Shown here piece after piece: positions 49,853 through 58,319 of a stretch of DNA of 64,000 nt. Source of the DNA: Streptomyces sp. WM4235 (GTDB lineage: Bacteria > Actinomycetota > Actinomycetes > Streptomycetales > Streptomycetaceae); contig NZ_LGDE01000249.1 in assembly GCF_001279725.1 (NCBI RefSeq), forward strand, positions 1 to 64,000, read 5' to 3'. The position numbers and the translations under genes were made by a program. Numbering within the stretch: position 1 is the stretch's first letter; each line of letters begins with the position of its first letter. The notes below the pieces were generated by a model, which was not told the origin of the DNA, searched no databases, and saw only the letters and a program-made list of their open reading frames with translations.

Positions 49853-51219
49853 ACGACGACCTGTGGAACGCCACCACCAACGACCCGAACGGCGCGCCCG
49901 TGTTCACGCACGGCGACCTCGACGCCGAGAGGATCCTCGCCGCAACCGCCATGGCCCGCCCCGACGTCGTGGACGAGCTCGCCATGCAGGGCTTCGACCC
50001 CGCCGACTTCACCCGCGACCAGTACCGGTGGGTCTGGTACGCCGTCGAGGAACTCCGCGCCAGCTTCAAGAGCGGCGAGATCCGCTACATCGCCGTCGAC
50101 CGGCAGCTCCAGGCGTGGCGGGCCGACGGCCGGATCCCCAGCGTGCCGCTCAATCAGGACCAGCTCATCGAGCTGTACGCCCACGCCCAGCACGGATCCG
50201 CCGACTGGTACGCGGCCCGCATCAGCGAGAAGGCCGTCGCCGCCCGCCTCGACGGCGTCGGATCCGACGCCAAGGGCCGGGCCCGGTCCGCCACCTTCAA
50301 CGCCGACGACGACGTCGCCGCCATCCAGACCGCCCTCGACGGCGTCGTCCGCACCAGCGCCCAGGACGAGACCCGGCTCGTCGGCACCCTCCTCGAGGAC
50401 GTTTTCGCCGAGGCCGTCACGCCGCCCACCAACGAGGACCGCATCCCGACCGGTTTCACAGACCTCGACAGCCTGTTCAGCGGGGGGTTCGCAGCCGGCC
50501 AGCTTGTCGTCGTCGGCGCCCGCCCCGCGATGGGCAAGACCACCCTTGGCCTCGGGTTCGCCAGGGCAGCCGCCATTCGGCACGGCATCCCGACCCTGTT
50601 CGAGTCGCTGGAGATGGACAACAAGGATCTCGGTCGCTGCGTCGTCTCCGCTGAAGCGCGCGTCGGGCTCCATCACATCAAGCAGGGCATGGCCACCGAC
50701 GATGACGTGCAGCGCATGGCCCGCCGCGCACCGGCCATTGCCGCGGCACCGCTGCACATCAACGACGGGGCCAACCTGTCGATGCCGCTGCTCCGTGCCC
50801 GAGTGCGGAACCTCGTCCGGACCGTCGGCCTGCGACTCGTGGTCGTGGACTACCTGCAGCTGATGCAGGCCCCCAAAGCGGAGTCCCGGCAGGTCGCCGT
50901 CTCCGAGATGTCCCGCCAGCTGAAGCTCCTCGCCAAGGAGTTCCAGATCACCGTCGTCGTCCTCGCCCAGCTGAATCGCGGGCCGGAGCAGCGGCAGGAG
51001 AAGGTCCCGCAGGTCTCCGACCTCCGCGAGTCCGGGGCCATCGAACAGGACGCCGACATCGTGATCCTGCTCCACCGACCGGACGCCTACGAGAGGGAGT
51101 CCCCGCGAGCCGGCGAGGCGGACTTCATCGTCGGCAAGCACCGCGGCGGCCCCACGGCCACGATCACCGCAGCCTTCCAAGGGCACTACGCCCGTTTTGT
51201 GGATATGGCCAACACGTGA
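49849..51219 (+). CDS. DnaB-like replicative helicase
   Basis: A 456-residue helicase. The N-terminal DnaB domain (ERILAATAMARPDVVDELAMQGFDPADF) is followed by the RecA-fold with Walker A GARPAMGKTTLG, Walker B LVVVDYLQLM, and H4-type AQLNRGPEQR...SDLRESGAIEQDAD. It would drive theta or rolling replication of the element with the loader and initiator genes before it. The GTG start overlaps the loader stop. Confidence 0.92.
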   Translation: MNDDLWNATTNDPNGAPVFTHGDLDAERILAATAMARPDVVDELAMQGFDPADFTRDQYRWVWYAVEELRASFKSGEIRYIAVDRQLQAWRADGRIPSVPLNQDQLIELYAHAQHGSADWYAARISEKAVAARLDGVGSDAKGRARSATFNADDDVAAIQTALDGVVRTSAQDETRLVGTLLEDVFAEAVTPPTNEDRIPTGFTDLDSLFSGGFAAGQLVVVGARPAMGKTTLGLGFARAAAIRHGIPTLFESLEMDNKDLGRCVVSAEARVGLHHIKQGMATDDDVQRMARRAPAIAAAPLHINDGANLSMPLLRARVRNLVRTVGLRLVVVDYLQLMQAPKAESRQVAVSEMSRQLKLLAKEFQITVVVLAQLNRGPEQRQEKVPQVSDLRESGAIEQDADIVILLHRPDAYERESPRAGEADFIVGKHRGGPTATITAAFQGHYARFVDMANT

Positions 51220-51794
51220 AGGGCGTGAACGCGATGGATGATCAGCGTTGCGTGGAATGCGCAAGCTCCAAGCTGTACGCGCGCAGCCGGTGCCAGACCT
51301 GCTACGGCAGGCATCGTAGGGAACTCAAGAGGGCGGGCGAGTTTGCCCCGCTGCTCATCATCGGCGCCCCGCTCGACAGGCTGATGATGCGCACGGAGCC
51401 AGGGCCCAACGACTGCCTGCTGTACAGCGGCACGCTGAATAACGGCGGGTACGGCCAGATCATGGTCGACGGGTCACAGATGCTGGCACACCGGGCGGCA
51501 TACGGGCTCCAGTTGGGACCGATACCGGACGGCATGGTTCTCGATCACACGTGCCATAACCGAGATGCATCCTGCCTTGGAGGCCGCGCATGCCTTCATC
51601 GCCGGTGCGTCAATGTGGCTCACCTGGAGCCCGTGTCCGGGGCGGAGAATACGCGGCGCGGCAGGACTTGGGCGATCAACGGAACTAAGACCCACTGCCC
51701 CTCTGGGCACCCCTACGACGAAGCGAACACGCACGTCTGCGGCGGCCGTAGGTACTGCCGAGCATGCAATCGGGCCCTGAAGACGGCGTCATGA
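51216..51794 (+). CDS. HNH endonuclease (homing-type)
   Basis: A 192-residue HNH_3-type nuclease. Zinc knuckles CVECASSK...CQTC come first, then the HNH core DHTCHN...CVNVAHLEPVSGAENTRRG, and a C-terminal CPSGHPYDEANTH...CRAC. The GC is lower and codon use differs from the genes around it, fitting a free-standing homing endonuclease inserted behind the helicase gene. The GTG start overlaps the DnaB stop. Confidence 0.87.
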   Translation: MKGVNAMDDQRCVECASSKLYARSRCQTCYGRHRRELKRAGEFAPLLIIGAPLDRLMMRTEPGPNDCLLYSGTLNNGGYGQIMVDGSQMLAHRAAYGLQLGPIPDGMVLDHTCHNRDASCLGGRACLHRRCVNVAHLEPVSGAENTRRGRTWAINGTKTHCPSGHPYDEANTHVCGGRRYCRACNRALKTAS

Positions 51795-52096
51795 CCGACC
51801 TAACACCCGAGGACATCGCCGCCGCCCGCCGAGAAGGCGACCTCGTGGCCCTGTTGCTCATGTCGGCTGGCCTCACCCCGGCCCCCGTCCCCAAGCAGCG
51901 GACTACGGAACCCGAGACGGACAACGTCCACATCGCCCACCCCGGCGCGTGGCCGACCGGAGCCAGCCGCCCCACTCCCGTGCCGCCGCCGACCGCACCG
52001 CAGATCGACGCCGCCGTCGACGATTACCGCCGCTGGCTCGTCGCCGACCGGCCCCCCGCCAGCACCAAATGTCCGTGCGCCGGATGCACGCCATGA
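51791..52096 (+). CDS. Hypothetical element protein with C-terminal CxCxxC
   Basis: A 101-residue acidic, Pro-rich protein ending with CPCAGCTP. No family recognised. ATGA overlap with the HNH gene and with the following short frame. Confidence 0.55.
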   Translation: MTDLTPEDIAAARREGDLVALLLMSAGLTPAPVPKQRTTEPETDNVHIAHPGAWPTGASRPTPVPPPTAPQIDAAVDDYRRWLVADRPPASTKCPCAGCTP

Positions 52097-52155
52097 CCGG
52101 CACCGAGTGGCACGACCCCATCCCCGCCCGCCGACCCCGAAAGGCCGCCCGATGA
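52093..52155 (+). CDS. Putative 20-residue peptide
   Basis: A very short frame (MTGTEWHDPIPARRPRKAAR) whose ATG overlaps the previous stop and whose TGA overlaps the methylase ATG. It may only serve translational coupling. Confidence 0.3.
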   Translation: MTGTEWHDPIPARRPRKAAR

Positions 52156-52895
52156 TCCCCTACTGGTCCGATGATCACGTCGCGCTGTACCTCGGCGACA
52201 TGCGAGAGGTGCTGCCCGCGCTCGCAGTACAGGCCGACCTGGTCGTGGCCGATCCTCCGTACCAGGAGACCACCCTCGCCTGGGACCGGTGGCCCGAAGG
52301 CTGGCCGCAGCTCGTCGAGACGGTCGCCAGCAGCATGTGGTGCTTCGGCAGCATGCGGATGTTCCTCGACCGGCGCCACGACTTCGACGGCTGGAAGCTG
52401 TCCCAGGACGTCGTCTGGGAGAAGTCCAACGGCAGCGGCTTCGCCCGCGACCGCTTCCGCCGCGTTCACGAGATCGCCACCCACTGGTACCGCGGCGACT
52501 GGCGGGACATCCACCACGACACCCCGCGCACCGCCTACAGCGGCCCCGACAAGTCCGCCCGCGGCAGGAACTCGGTCACCCCGCACACCGGGGCGATCGG
52601 CGCCCACACCTACGTCGACGACGGCACCCGCCTCGCCCGCTCGGTGATCAAAGCCGGGGCCGTCCGATACCAGCGCCGGCACCCCACGGAGAAGCCGATC
52701 GAACTCCTGACGCCGCTCATCGAGTACGGCTGCCCGGAAGGCGGGCTGGTGATCGACCCGTTCGCCGGATCCGGCAGCACGTTGGACGCCGCCCGGATGC
52801 TCGGCCGCCGCGCCATCGGCATCGAAGCCGACGAACGCTACGTCGAAGCCGCCGCACGCCGGCTCGCAGCCAGCCCGCTCACGCTCGCCCAGTGA
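52152..52895 (+). CDS. Amino-methyltransferase (N4-cytosine/N6-adenine), beta class
   Basis: A 247-residue DNA methylase. The catalytic DPPY is at residues 34-37 and the SAM site DPFAGSGSTLDAAR follows near the C-terminus, the order of the beta class. The ATG at 52152 overlaps the short frame before it. A second methylase besides the m5C enzyme suggests strong defence against host restriction. Confidence 0.9.
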   Translation: MIPYWSDDHVALYLGDMREVLPALAVQADLVVADPPYQETTLAWDRWPEGWPQLVETVASSMWCFGSMRMFLDRRHDFDGWKLSQDVVWEKSNGSGFARDRFRRVHEIATHWYRGDWRDIHHDTPRTAYSGPDKSARGRNSVTPHTGAIGAHTYVDDGTRLARSVIKAGAVRYQRRHPTEKPIELLTPLIEYGCPEGGLVIDPFAGSGSTLDAARMLGRRAIGIEADERYVEAAARRLAASPLTLAQ

Positions 52896-52944
52896 CAGCC
52901 GTCCCCGCCCGACCGACACCACACCAACCCTGAGGAGCAGACCG

Positions 52945-53274
52945 ATGACCACCAAGCTCATCCGCGACCGCATCCCCGAGATCGCCGCAGCCCGCGGCCA
53001 ACAGCTCCAGGTCCACACCGCCGGCACCAACGAGATGGTCAGCCTCCTCCTCGACAAGCTGGACGAGGAAGCCCTCGAAGTCTCCGAGGCCGCCAGCAAC
53101 GAGGAACTCCTGGGTGAACTCGCCGACGTCCTCGAGGTGGTCCACGCGCTGACCCGGCTGAACGGCTGGACGCTCGACGACCTCGAGGCCGCCCGGACCC
53201 GCAAGCACCAGGAGCGCGGCGGCTTCGACGGGCAGCTCGTGCTGACCGTGGCCGACGAGGAGGACGACCGATGA
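52945..53274 (+). CDS. MazG-like NTP pyrophosphohydrolase
   Basis: A 109-residue protein with the all-alpha NTP-PPase pattern: EEALEVSEAAS and ELADVLEVVHALTRLNG, an EExxE...ExxD arrangement. Such enzymes remove unusual nucleotides. GAGGAG precedes the ATG. Confidence 0.8.
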   Translation: MTTKLIRDRIPEIAAARGQQLQVHTAGTNEMVSLLLDKLDEEALEVSEAASNEELLGELADVLEVVHALTRLNGWTLDDLEAARTRKHQERGGFDGQLVLTVADEEDDR

Positions 53275-53441
53275 CCGAGCAGCCCGACCCCCAGGTTCGC
53301 CAGCTCCTCGTCCACCCCGCCGTCTGGCCGCGCCTTGAACTCTGGCTCGAAGCCCACGGCATCACCCTGGCGTGCGCCGGCCAGATCGGCGACGACGACC
53401 TGCCGACATGGGTCATGACGCTCACCAGCCCTACTCCGTGA
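53271..53441 (+). CDS. Small hypothetical protein (56 residues)
   Basis: A 56-residue protein whose ATG overlaps the MazG-like stop by ATGA. It has Trp/Leu-rich amphipathic segments (VWPRLELWLEAHGITLAC). Function unknown. Confidence 0.55.
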   Translation: MTEQPDPQVRQLLVHPAVWPRLELWLEAHGITLACAGQIGDDDLPTWVMTLTSPTP

Positions 53442-53509
53442 CGCGAACGGCCAGCCGCGGGCTATGCGGCTGGCCGTCCACCCCGAGCCTCTCACGAACG
53501 GAGATTCCG

Positions 53510-53887
53510 ATGGCTGTCTGCAGGAACGGCCACCCGCTCACAACGGCCACCACCTACCGGGCGCCCTCCGATCCCACCCCCCGATGCCAGCAGTGCCGAC
53601 GCGAGGCGGTAGCCCGATACAAAGCCCGCCGCCGCGGCTGCCCCAAGCCGACCCTCGACTTCGAACGCCAGCTGTTCCTCCTCGCGGCCAACGGCGCCAC
53701 CGACCAGGAGATTGCCGACCGCACTGGGGTGAGCCTCGGCAAGGTCACGTGGGCCTGGCGCCGACTCAAGCGGGAACTAGGCGGCCGGGACAGGACTCAC
53801 ACGGTGATCCTCGCGATCCGCTCCCGCCGCATCAGCCTTGCCGACGTTCCCGACCGGAAGGTGCAACAGGGCCATCCGGCAGCCTGA
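53510..53887 (+). CDS. Zinc-finger and helix-turn-helix protein
   Basis: A 125-residue protein. The N-terminus carries a zinc finger (CRNGHPLTT...CQQCRREA), then a helix-turn-helix (NGATDQEIADRTGVSLGKVTWAWRRLKRE). Probably a DNA-binding regulator of the element. GGAG precedes the ATG at 53510. Confidence 0.73.
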   Translation: MAVCRNGHPLTTATTYRAPSDPTPRCQQCRREAVARYKARRRGCPKPTLDFERQLFLLAANGATDQEIADRTGVSLGKVTWAWRRLKRELGGRDRTHTVILAIRSRRISLADVPDRKVQQGHPAA

Positions 53888-54004
53888 GTGCCCCTCTCCG
53901 GGCCTGTCGACCCGGAGGTGACCCGTTCCAGCTCCGGGCTCCCGTGAGGCGCTTACAGGCCCCACAGGGGCCCGCCACCCGAACCAGACACCGAAAGGCC
54001 TGAC

Positions 54005-54226
54005 ATGTCCGATCCGTCCATCCTCCGCCAGAACGCCATCGACATGGTGAACCTGACCAGCCGCCGTCTTGACCTGATCACCGGCTACCCCGACGGCACC
54101 TCCCGCTCCGTCCCCGGCGACGTCGCAGCCGGAGTCCTCACCGCCCAGTCCAACCTCGCGATTGCCACCGCACTGATCGCCGTCGCCGACGCCATCCGCG
54201 CCACGGCCGCCGAGCCCCAGCCGTGA
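54005..54226 (+). CDS. Hypothetical small protein
   Basis: A 73-residue helical protein of unknown function. The segment SNLAIATALIAVADAIRA could be amphipathic. Start of a new overlapping operon. Confidence 0.6.
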   Translation: MSDPSILRQNAIDMVNLTSRRLDLITGYPDGTSRSVPGDVAAGVLTAQSNLAIATALIAVADAIRATAAEPQP

Positions 54227-54405
54227 CCGCGCTACCGCCGCTGTGGCTGCCGGCCGAGCAGGCGTACACCCCGGACCCGCCGCGACTCGACACCGACGAG
54301 CAGGCCGCCCTCGACCTCCACGGCCCGCAACCCGAGCACCGCGCCTACCGCAACACCGTCACCGTCGGCGCCATCGACGACTACGAACCCCAGGAGAAAC
54401 CGTGA
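54223..54405 (+). CDS. Hypothetical small protein
   Basis: A 60-residue Pro-rich acidic protein, GTGA overlap on both sides. No family recognised. Confidence 0.52.
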   Translation: MTALPPLWLPAEQAYTPDPPRLDTDEQAALDLHGPQPEHRAYRNTVTVGAIDDYEPQEKP

Positions 54406-54758
54406 CACCCAGCGAAGAACTCCGAGCCGCAGAAACCCTGCTCCGCAGCCTGCTCGAACACGCCGCCGAGGGACCGTGGTGGGGCGACGACCTGGACGAG
54501 GTCCAGTCCAGCGCCGGCCAGATCGGGCGCGCCCTCGGCACCGGAGCCGACGGGAAGTACCCGTACCCGAACAGCCGCTACATGGCCGCCATGCACCCCG
54601 GCGTCGGCACCGCGCTCGCCGATCTCCTGGAGCGGCAGGGCAAGCAGGCCGAGGAGATCGAGCAGTACCTCGGCGCCCAGTTCCAAGACGGCGCCCTCGA
54701 CCAGGACATCCATGACGCCCTCGCCGTGGCCCGCGCGATCCTCGGGACCCGGCCGTGA
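54402..54758 (+). CDS. Hypothetical phage-type protein
   Basis: A 118-residue protein. The pattern EELRAAETLLRSLLEHAAEGPWW...YPYPNSRYMAAMHPGVGTALADLLE is typical of actinophage hypothetical proteins related to those with a WxxxD... Pro-Trp start. Function unknown. GTGA overlaps on both sides. Confidence 0.68.
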   Translation: MTPSEELRAAETLLRSLLEHAAEGPWWGDDLDEVQSSAGQIGRALGTGADGKYPYPNSRYMAAMHPGVGTALADLLERQGKQAEEIEQYLGAQFQDGALDQDIHDALAVARAILGTRP

Positions 54759-55039
54759 CCCCCGCCGAACTCCGGGCCGCGATAGCCCGCGACTGCCCGC
54801 ACCGCCTCGACGACTACGACCGGCACGCCGCGGCCTTCGAGGCCCGCGGATGGCCGCTCGGCCTCGCGTTCGCCGAGTTCTGGCGCCAGGAGCACGCGAT
54901 CAGTAGCCGGCCGCGCGTCGAGGAACGCATCGACCGGCTGTACCGGGCAGCACAGCGCAGCCGATTCGTCTGGCGCGCACGACGCCTCATGACCAAAGCC
55001 AGCCGCATCCGAGGCAAGATCCTGGAGGGACTCAAGTGA
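54755..55039 (+). CDS. Hypothetical basic protein
   Basis: A 94-residue helical, basic protein with no known family. GTG start overlapping the previous stop. Confidence 0.6.
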   Translation: MTPAELRAAIARDCPHRLDDYDRHAAAFEARGWPLGLAFAEFWRQEHAISSRPRVEERIDRLYRAAQRSRFVWRARRLMTKASRIRGKILEGLK

Positions 55040-55308
55040 CTGACGAGACCGAACGCTGGCGGTACGCGGCCCGGATTGAGTGCGCCATCGGCCTCAACGG
55101 CGGCGCCGGGGGCAGTGAAGGCGTCAAAGCCGCACGCGACGCCGTCCTCGCCGTCCGGGACGAGGAACTCGACGCCGTCCGCCGCCGGGCGATCGGCCAC
55201 GTCGAGATCATCGGCGACGTCCGCGACTGGGCCCGCAAACACCTGACCGTCGAGCAGCAGGAGCAGCTGCGGGACGTACTCAGCCGGGGACGGAGGGGTG
55301 GCCAGTGA
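55036..55308 (+). CDS. Hypothetical helical protein
   Basis: A 90-residue protein rich in Arg, Glu and Ala (AVLAVRDEELDAVRRRAIGHVEIIGDVRDWARKHL). GTGA overlaps on both sides. Function unknown. Confidence 0.6.
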   Translation: MTDETERWRYAARIECAIGLNGGAGGSEGVKAARDAVLAVRDEELDAVRRRAIGHVEIIGDVRDWARKHLTVEQQEQLRDVLSRGRRGGQ

Positions 55309-55496
55309 CCGCCAAGCGGCTCGTCGCCCGCTGCACCGCCGTGACCGTCGGCCTGCTCCTCGTCGCCAGCGTGACCGCCGGCGCCTACCACGACGGCGGC
55401 TGGCGCCTTGTCGCGGCCACGTGGGTCATCGTCCTCGCCGTCGCCGCCGCGGCCTGTGCCCTGACCTGGGCCATCGACAACTGGAACGCCCGCTAA
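55305..55496 (+). CDS. Small two-helix membrane protein
   Basis: A 63-residue protein with two hydrophobic helices (TVGLLLVASVTAGAY and VAATWVIVLAVAAAACALTW). A holin-like or membrane-modifying role is possible but unsupported. Confidence 0.58.
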   Translation: MTAKRLVARCTAVTVGLLLVASVTAGAYHDGGWRLVAATWVIVLAVAAAACALTWAIDNWNAR

Positions 55497-55536
55497 CCCA
55501 CCGCCCCACCCGCACCGCACCGCACAGGAGAACGCC

Positions 55537-56184
55537 GTGACCGAATGCATCGCCGCCACCTGCAGCCGTGAGCTCCGCGACCACGAGATAGCCGTCCAAC
55601 TGCTGTGCGACCCCTGCGTCCACGCCATGCGGGCGTGGCTGACCTCGATCCCCGGCCAGATGATCGTCCTCCGCGAGGGCAGCATGCAGCGCGAGGCTGG
55701 CGGGGGCGGTCGGACCGGGACCCGCACCGCACCCCTCCCCGGCCGGCTCGACACCCTCAACCTCGTCGGGCCCGCCGCAGTCGGCACCGTCATCGACCGG
55801 CACGGCGACCAGACCGGCGACATCCCCATCGTCGGCACCCTCGGCAGCTGGGTGCGGCTGATCATCGAAGAGCGGCCCGCGAAACCCCCGACCGCGGCCA
55901 CCGAGACCACGCTCGCCGCCTGGCTCGTCCTCCATCTCGGCTGGAGTAGCCAGCAGCCGTGGGCTGGCGAGATGCGGTCCGAGCTGCACGACATGATGGC
56001 CGCGATCTGGCGGATCACCTCCCTCGAACCCCGCACCCGAGCCGTCAGCCGTCCATGCCCCCGCTGCCAGTACCTCGGGCTGATCGAGCGGGACTGGGCG
56101 CAGTACACCGAATGCACCGGGTGCGGCGGACTTTGGACCAAGGACGAACTCAACGCGGACGCGGTACGCAGGGCCGCCGCATGA
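55537..56184 (+). CDS. Phage-type protein with C-terminal zinc ribbon
   Basis: A 215-residue protein. A Cys pair near the N-terminus (LLCDPCVHAM) and a C-terminal zinc ribbon (PCPRCQYLGLI...CTGCGGLW) flank a helical middle. It ends this operon and is followed by a terminator hairpin. Function unknown. Confidence 0.7.
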   Translation: MTECIAATCSRELRDHEIAVQLLCDPCVHAMRAWLTSIPGQMIVLREGSMQREAGGGGRTGTRTAPLPGRLDTLNLVGPAAVGTVIDRHGDQTGDIPIVGTLGSWVRLIIEERPAKPPTAATETTLAAWLVLHLGWSSQQPWAGEMRSELHDMMAAIWRITSLEPRTRAVSRPCPRCQYLGLIERDWAQYTECTGCGGLWTKDELNADAVRRAAA

Positions 56185-56187
56185 CGA

Positions 56188-56221
56188 AAGCCCCCGCTGC
56201 CTGACGAGGCGGCGGGGGCTT
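56188..56221. terminator. Terminator between convergent element operons
   Basis: AAGCCCCCGCTGCC pairs with GGCGGCGGGGGCTT (one T-G pair) around a 6-base loop, between the end of the operon at 56184 and the convergent gene at 56236. Confidence 0.72.
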
Positions 56222-56235
56222 CGGCGTGTCCGGGG

Positions 56236-56682
56236 TTACAAGCTCGTCGCCTCCCGGCGGGCTGCGACCAGGGCGGCATGCACCTCGTCCAGGCGCTCGC
56301 AGTGCGTCCGAACTTGCGCAATCACAGCGGCGAACTGATCGGGGTCGAGGCACTCCATCACCTCGTCCTGCCAAGGCTCCAGTACCACGTGCGGCATCCG
56401 ACGCTCGCGACGATCGTCATAGGGATCCACCACGATCCGAGCCGACAGCACCGGCATCTCCAGAGTCCCCTCCTCCGCGTCGAACACGGGCAACATGATC
56501 GCTTCGAAGTCCCGGCCGTGGCAGAGGTCGACCAGGGCGCCGTCACCATCGTTTCGGTGGTGATCCGTGCACCACGACGGGCACGACTCTACGATCTGGC
56601 CGCCGCCCCAGATGCGTCGCAGCCACGTCCGGACCTTGCCCGGTTCGGCGACGACGGGACGCTCGGGCAGTACAGTGGTCAT
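56236..56682 (-). CDS. DUF6907-type protein
   Basis: A 148-residue protein. The start CPSWCTDHHRNDGDGAL...CHGRDFE is the family pattern of DUF6907 proteins common in Streptomyces elements, but no function is known. AAGGAG lies 7 bases before the ATG. It is transcribed opposite to the early operon. Confidence 0.72.
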   Translation of the reverse strand: MTTVLPERPVVAEPGKVRTWLRRIWGGGQIVESCPSWCTDHHRNDGDGALVDLCHGRDFEAIMLPVFDAEEGTLEMPVLSARIVVDPYDDRRERRMPHVVLEPWQDEVMECLDPDQFAAVIAQVRTHCERLDEVHAALVAARREATSL

Positions 56683-56770
56683 CGAGAACTCCTTCTTCCA
56701 GGTTGGATCTCTGACTCGCGGGTGGCGACCCGCTGGTTTTCAAGGCCGGACGGTGGCGACCGTCCGGCCT

Positions 56771-57415
56771 TTACGCGTTGTCGGGCTCGACTAGCAGGCG
56801 GGCGAGTTCACTGCGGTCTGCTTCGGGTAGGCGAGCCCGAAGTAGCGCGGCAGCCCCGGCGAGGTCACCGGGCTGGATGGAGACCGGTCGATCGAGCGGG
56901 CCCACGGCGACGTAGTGACCACAGCCGCTCGGATCGGCAATGACACCTGTACCCAGCAGGCGGAGCATCGCTCGCTGGAGCGTTCCTTGCGTGATCAGGA
57001 AGCGCCGCAGCAGGTCTCGCTGGAGTGGCAGGCGCTGACCGGCAGGCCACCGACCACTGTCGATCTCTGTCTGCATGAGGCTGGCGACAGCCCCAAAATC
57101 CGAGTGGCCGCGCTTGAACACGGCTTGCTTGTCGGCCGCTTCCAGCATGACCTGGCCAAACCCCCGCGAGGCGTGAGCGCGGTTATGGGCCGGGCCCTCT
57201 GAACGGATCGCCCTTACCTCGGCAGCCTCAGCTTCGGGTCGAGTCGCGAACCATTCGAGGCGCTTGGCGGATACGAGCGGCCACCAGGTGTCCGCGTGGT
57301 CCCAGGCGTGCTGTCGCCAACGGCGCTCCGGGTTCAGTGCGATGCCGACGTACAGCAGCGAGCCGGCGTCGTCGTACAGGCGGTAGAGCGCGGTGCGCTC
57401 GGGAGATTCGGGCAT
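56771..57415 (-). CDS. GIY-YIG nuclease domain fused to GntR winged helix
   Basis: A 214-residue fusion. Residues about 8-85 match a GIY-YIG nuclease (LYRLYDDAGSLLYVGIALNPERRWRQHAWDH, then a Glu in EAAEVRAIRSEGPAHNRAHA). Residues about 108-175 are a GntR-type winged helix (LMQTEIDSGRWPAGQRLPLQRDLLRRF...GTLQRAMLRLLGTGVI). No UTRA ligand domain follows. The ATG at 57415 has AAGGAGGGG 4 bases upstream. A nuclease with its own operator-type DNA-binding domain could cut or regulate at defined sites. Which activity is used is unknown. Confidence 0.83.
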   Translation of the reverse strand: MPESPERTALYRLYDDAGSLLYVGIALNPERRWRQHAWDHADTWWPLVSAKRLEWFATRPEAEAAEVRAIRSEGPAHNRAHASRGFGQVMLEAADKQAVFKRGHSDFGAVASLMQTEIDSGRWPAGQRLPLQRDLLRRFLITQGTLQRAMLRLLGTGVIADPSGCGHYVAVGPLDRPVSIQPGDLAGAAALLRARLPEADRSELARLLVEPDNA

Positions 57416-57461
57416 GCCCCTCCTTGTGTTGCGTGTGGCCTGCGCCACTTCACGTCACCCG

Positions 57462-57490
57462 ACGGTAATGCTTATTCGCATCTGTATCAA
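57462..57490 (-). promoter_or_regulatory. Candidate promoter of GIY-YIG/GntR gene
   Basis: On the minus strand TTGATA and TACCGT are separated by 17 bases, giving a leader of about 40 bases before the gene starting at 57415. Confidence 0.45.
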
Positions 57491-57517
57491 GCTCTCGCGG
57501 CTGATTGGGCACGCAAA

Positions 57518-57541
57518 AGCCCCCGGCCTACGCCGGGGGCT
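57518..57541 (-). terminator. Terminator after GntR-UTRA gene
   Basis: A perfect 10-bp stem (AGCCCCCGGC with its complement, loop of 4). On the minus strand it ends in TTTT, so it terminates the gene ending at 57554. Confidence 0.8.
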
Positions 57542-57553
57542 GGTCGGATTGAG

Positions 57554-58318
57554 TCAGTGAACGGGCAGGTGGTAGCCCATCTTGAAGAGGTGGCTCGGCT
57601 TCGTCAGCACGGTCACTTCAATCGGGCGTCGGTCGTTGCTGTAGACGACTCTGAAGATCTCCAGGACGGGCACGTCGCCCGGCAGTTCGAGGTGGACGTA
57701 CTCGCGAGAGGTGGCGTGACGGGCGCTCACCTCGTCTTCTTGTTCGATCGCCGGGTACCCCATTTCGCCGAGCAGCGTGGGCGAGCCCCCTGTGATCTTC
57801 CGGCGGTCGGCGAGGCGGGTTCCCTGCGCGATGTCGGCTGGGTAGTACGAGTCGACGAGCTCGGCAGGCTCATCGTCCAGAAGGCCGACCCTGGACCGCA
57901 GTACCGCAACCCCGCCGTCAGGCAGGCCAAGCACCTGACGCACTCGCCGCGGCGGCACAACCTCGCCGACGAAAAGAATCCGATTCGCGCCGCTCTGCTG
58001 ACGCTTCGCCGCCTCGGTCACCCAGCGATACGGCTGGCCGTTCTCGGCGGGGGCCATGAAGGAGGCCGGCGAGATAGTCAGCGGGGCTCGCGTCCGAACG
58101 AACACGCCACTGCCCTTCCTGCCCTCCAGGAAGCCCTCCCCCTTGAGGATGTTTAGCGCCCGCTGAATCGTCACGTTCGACGCGCCGTGCTCGGCCATCA
58201 GGTCCTCGGTGCTCGGGAGCTTCCTGCCTGGCTCCCATTCACCCGACATGACCAGCTCGCGAATGTTCGCTGCGATGCGGTCCGCGACTCCACGCTTGTC
58301 CTCGTGCGCCTTCGGCAT
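57554..58318 (-). CDS. GntR-family regulator with UTRA domain
   Basis: A 254-residue regulator. The N-terminal GntR winged helix (VADRIAANIRELVMSGEWEPGRKLPSTEDLMAEHGASNVTIQRALNILKGEGFLEGRKGSGVFV) is followed by a UTRA ligand domain (about 115-250) with ELVDSYYPADIAQGT and PIEVTVLTKP. GntR-type KorSA-like repressors control transfer genes in actinomycete elements. The gene is 1 base downstream of a stand-alone UTRA gene and is likely co-expressed. The ATG at 58318 follows from the family alignment. Confidence 0.88.
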   Translation of the reverse strand: MPKAHEDKRGVADRIAANIRELVMSGEWEPGRKLPSTEDLMAEHGASNVTIQRALNILKGEGFLEGRKGSGVFVRTRAPLTISPASFMAPAENGQPYRWVTEAAKRQQSGANRILFVGEVVPPRRVRQVLGLPDGGVAVLRSRVGLLDDEPAELVDSYYPADIAQGTRLADRRKITGGSPTLLGEMGYPAIEQEDEVSARHATSREYVHLELPGDVPVLEIFRVVYSNDRRPIEVTVLTKPSHLFKMGYHLPVH

Positions 58319-58319
58319 G

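Noticed and set aside
57518..57541. Hairpin as part of an attachment site
   Set aside because: The perfect short stem with TTTT on the minus strand is explained as a terminator for the GntR gene.
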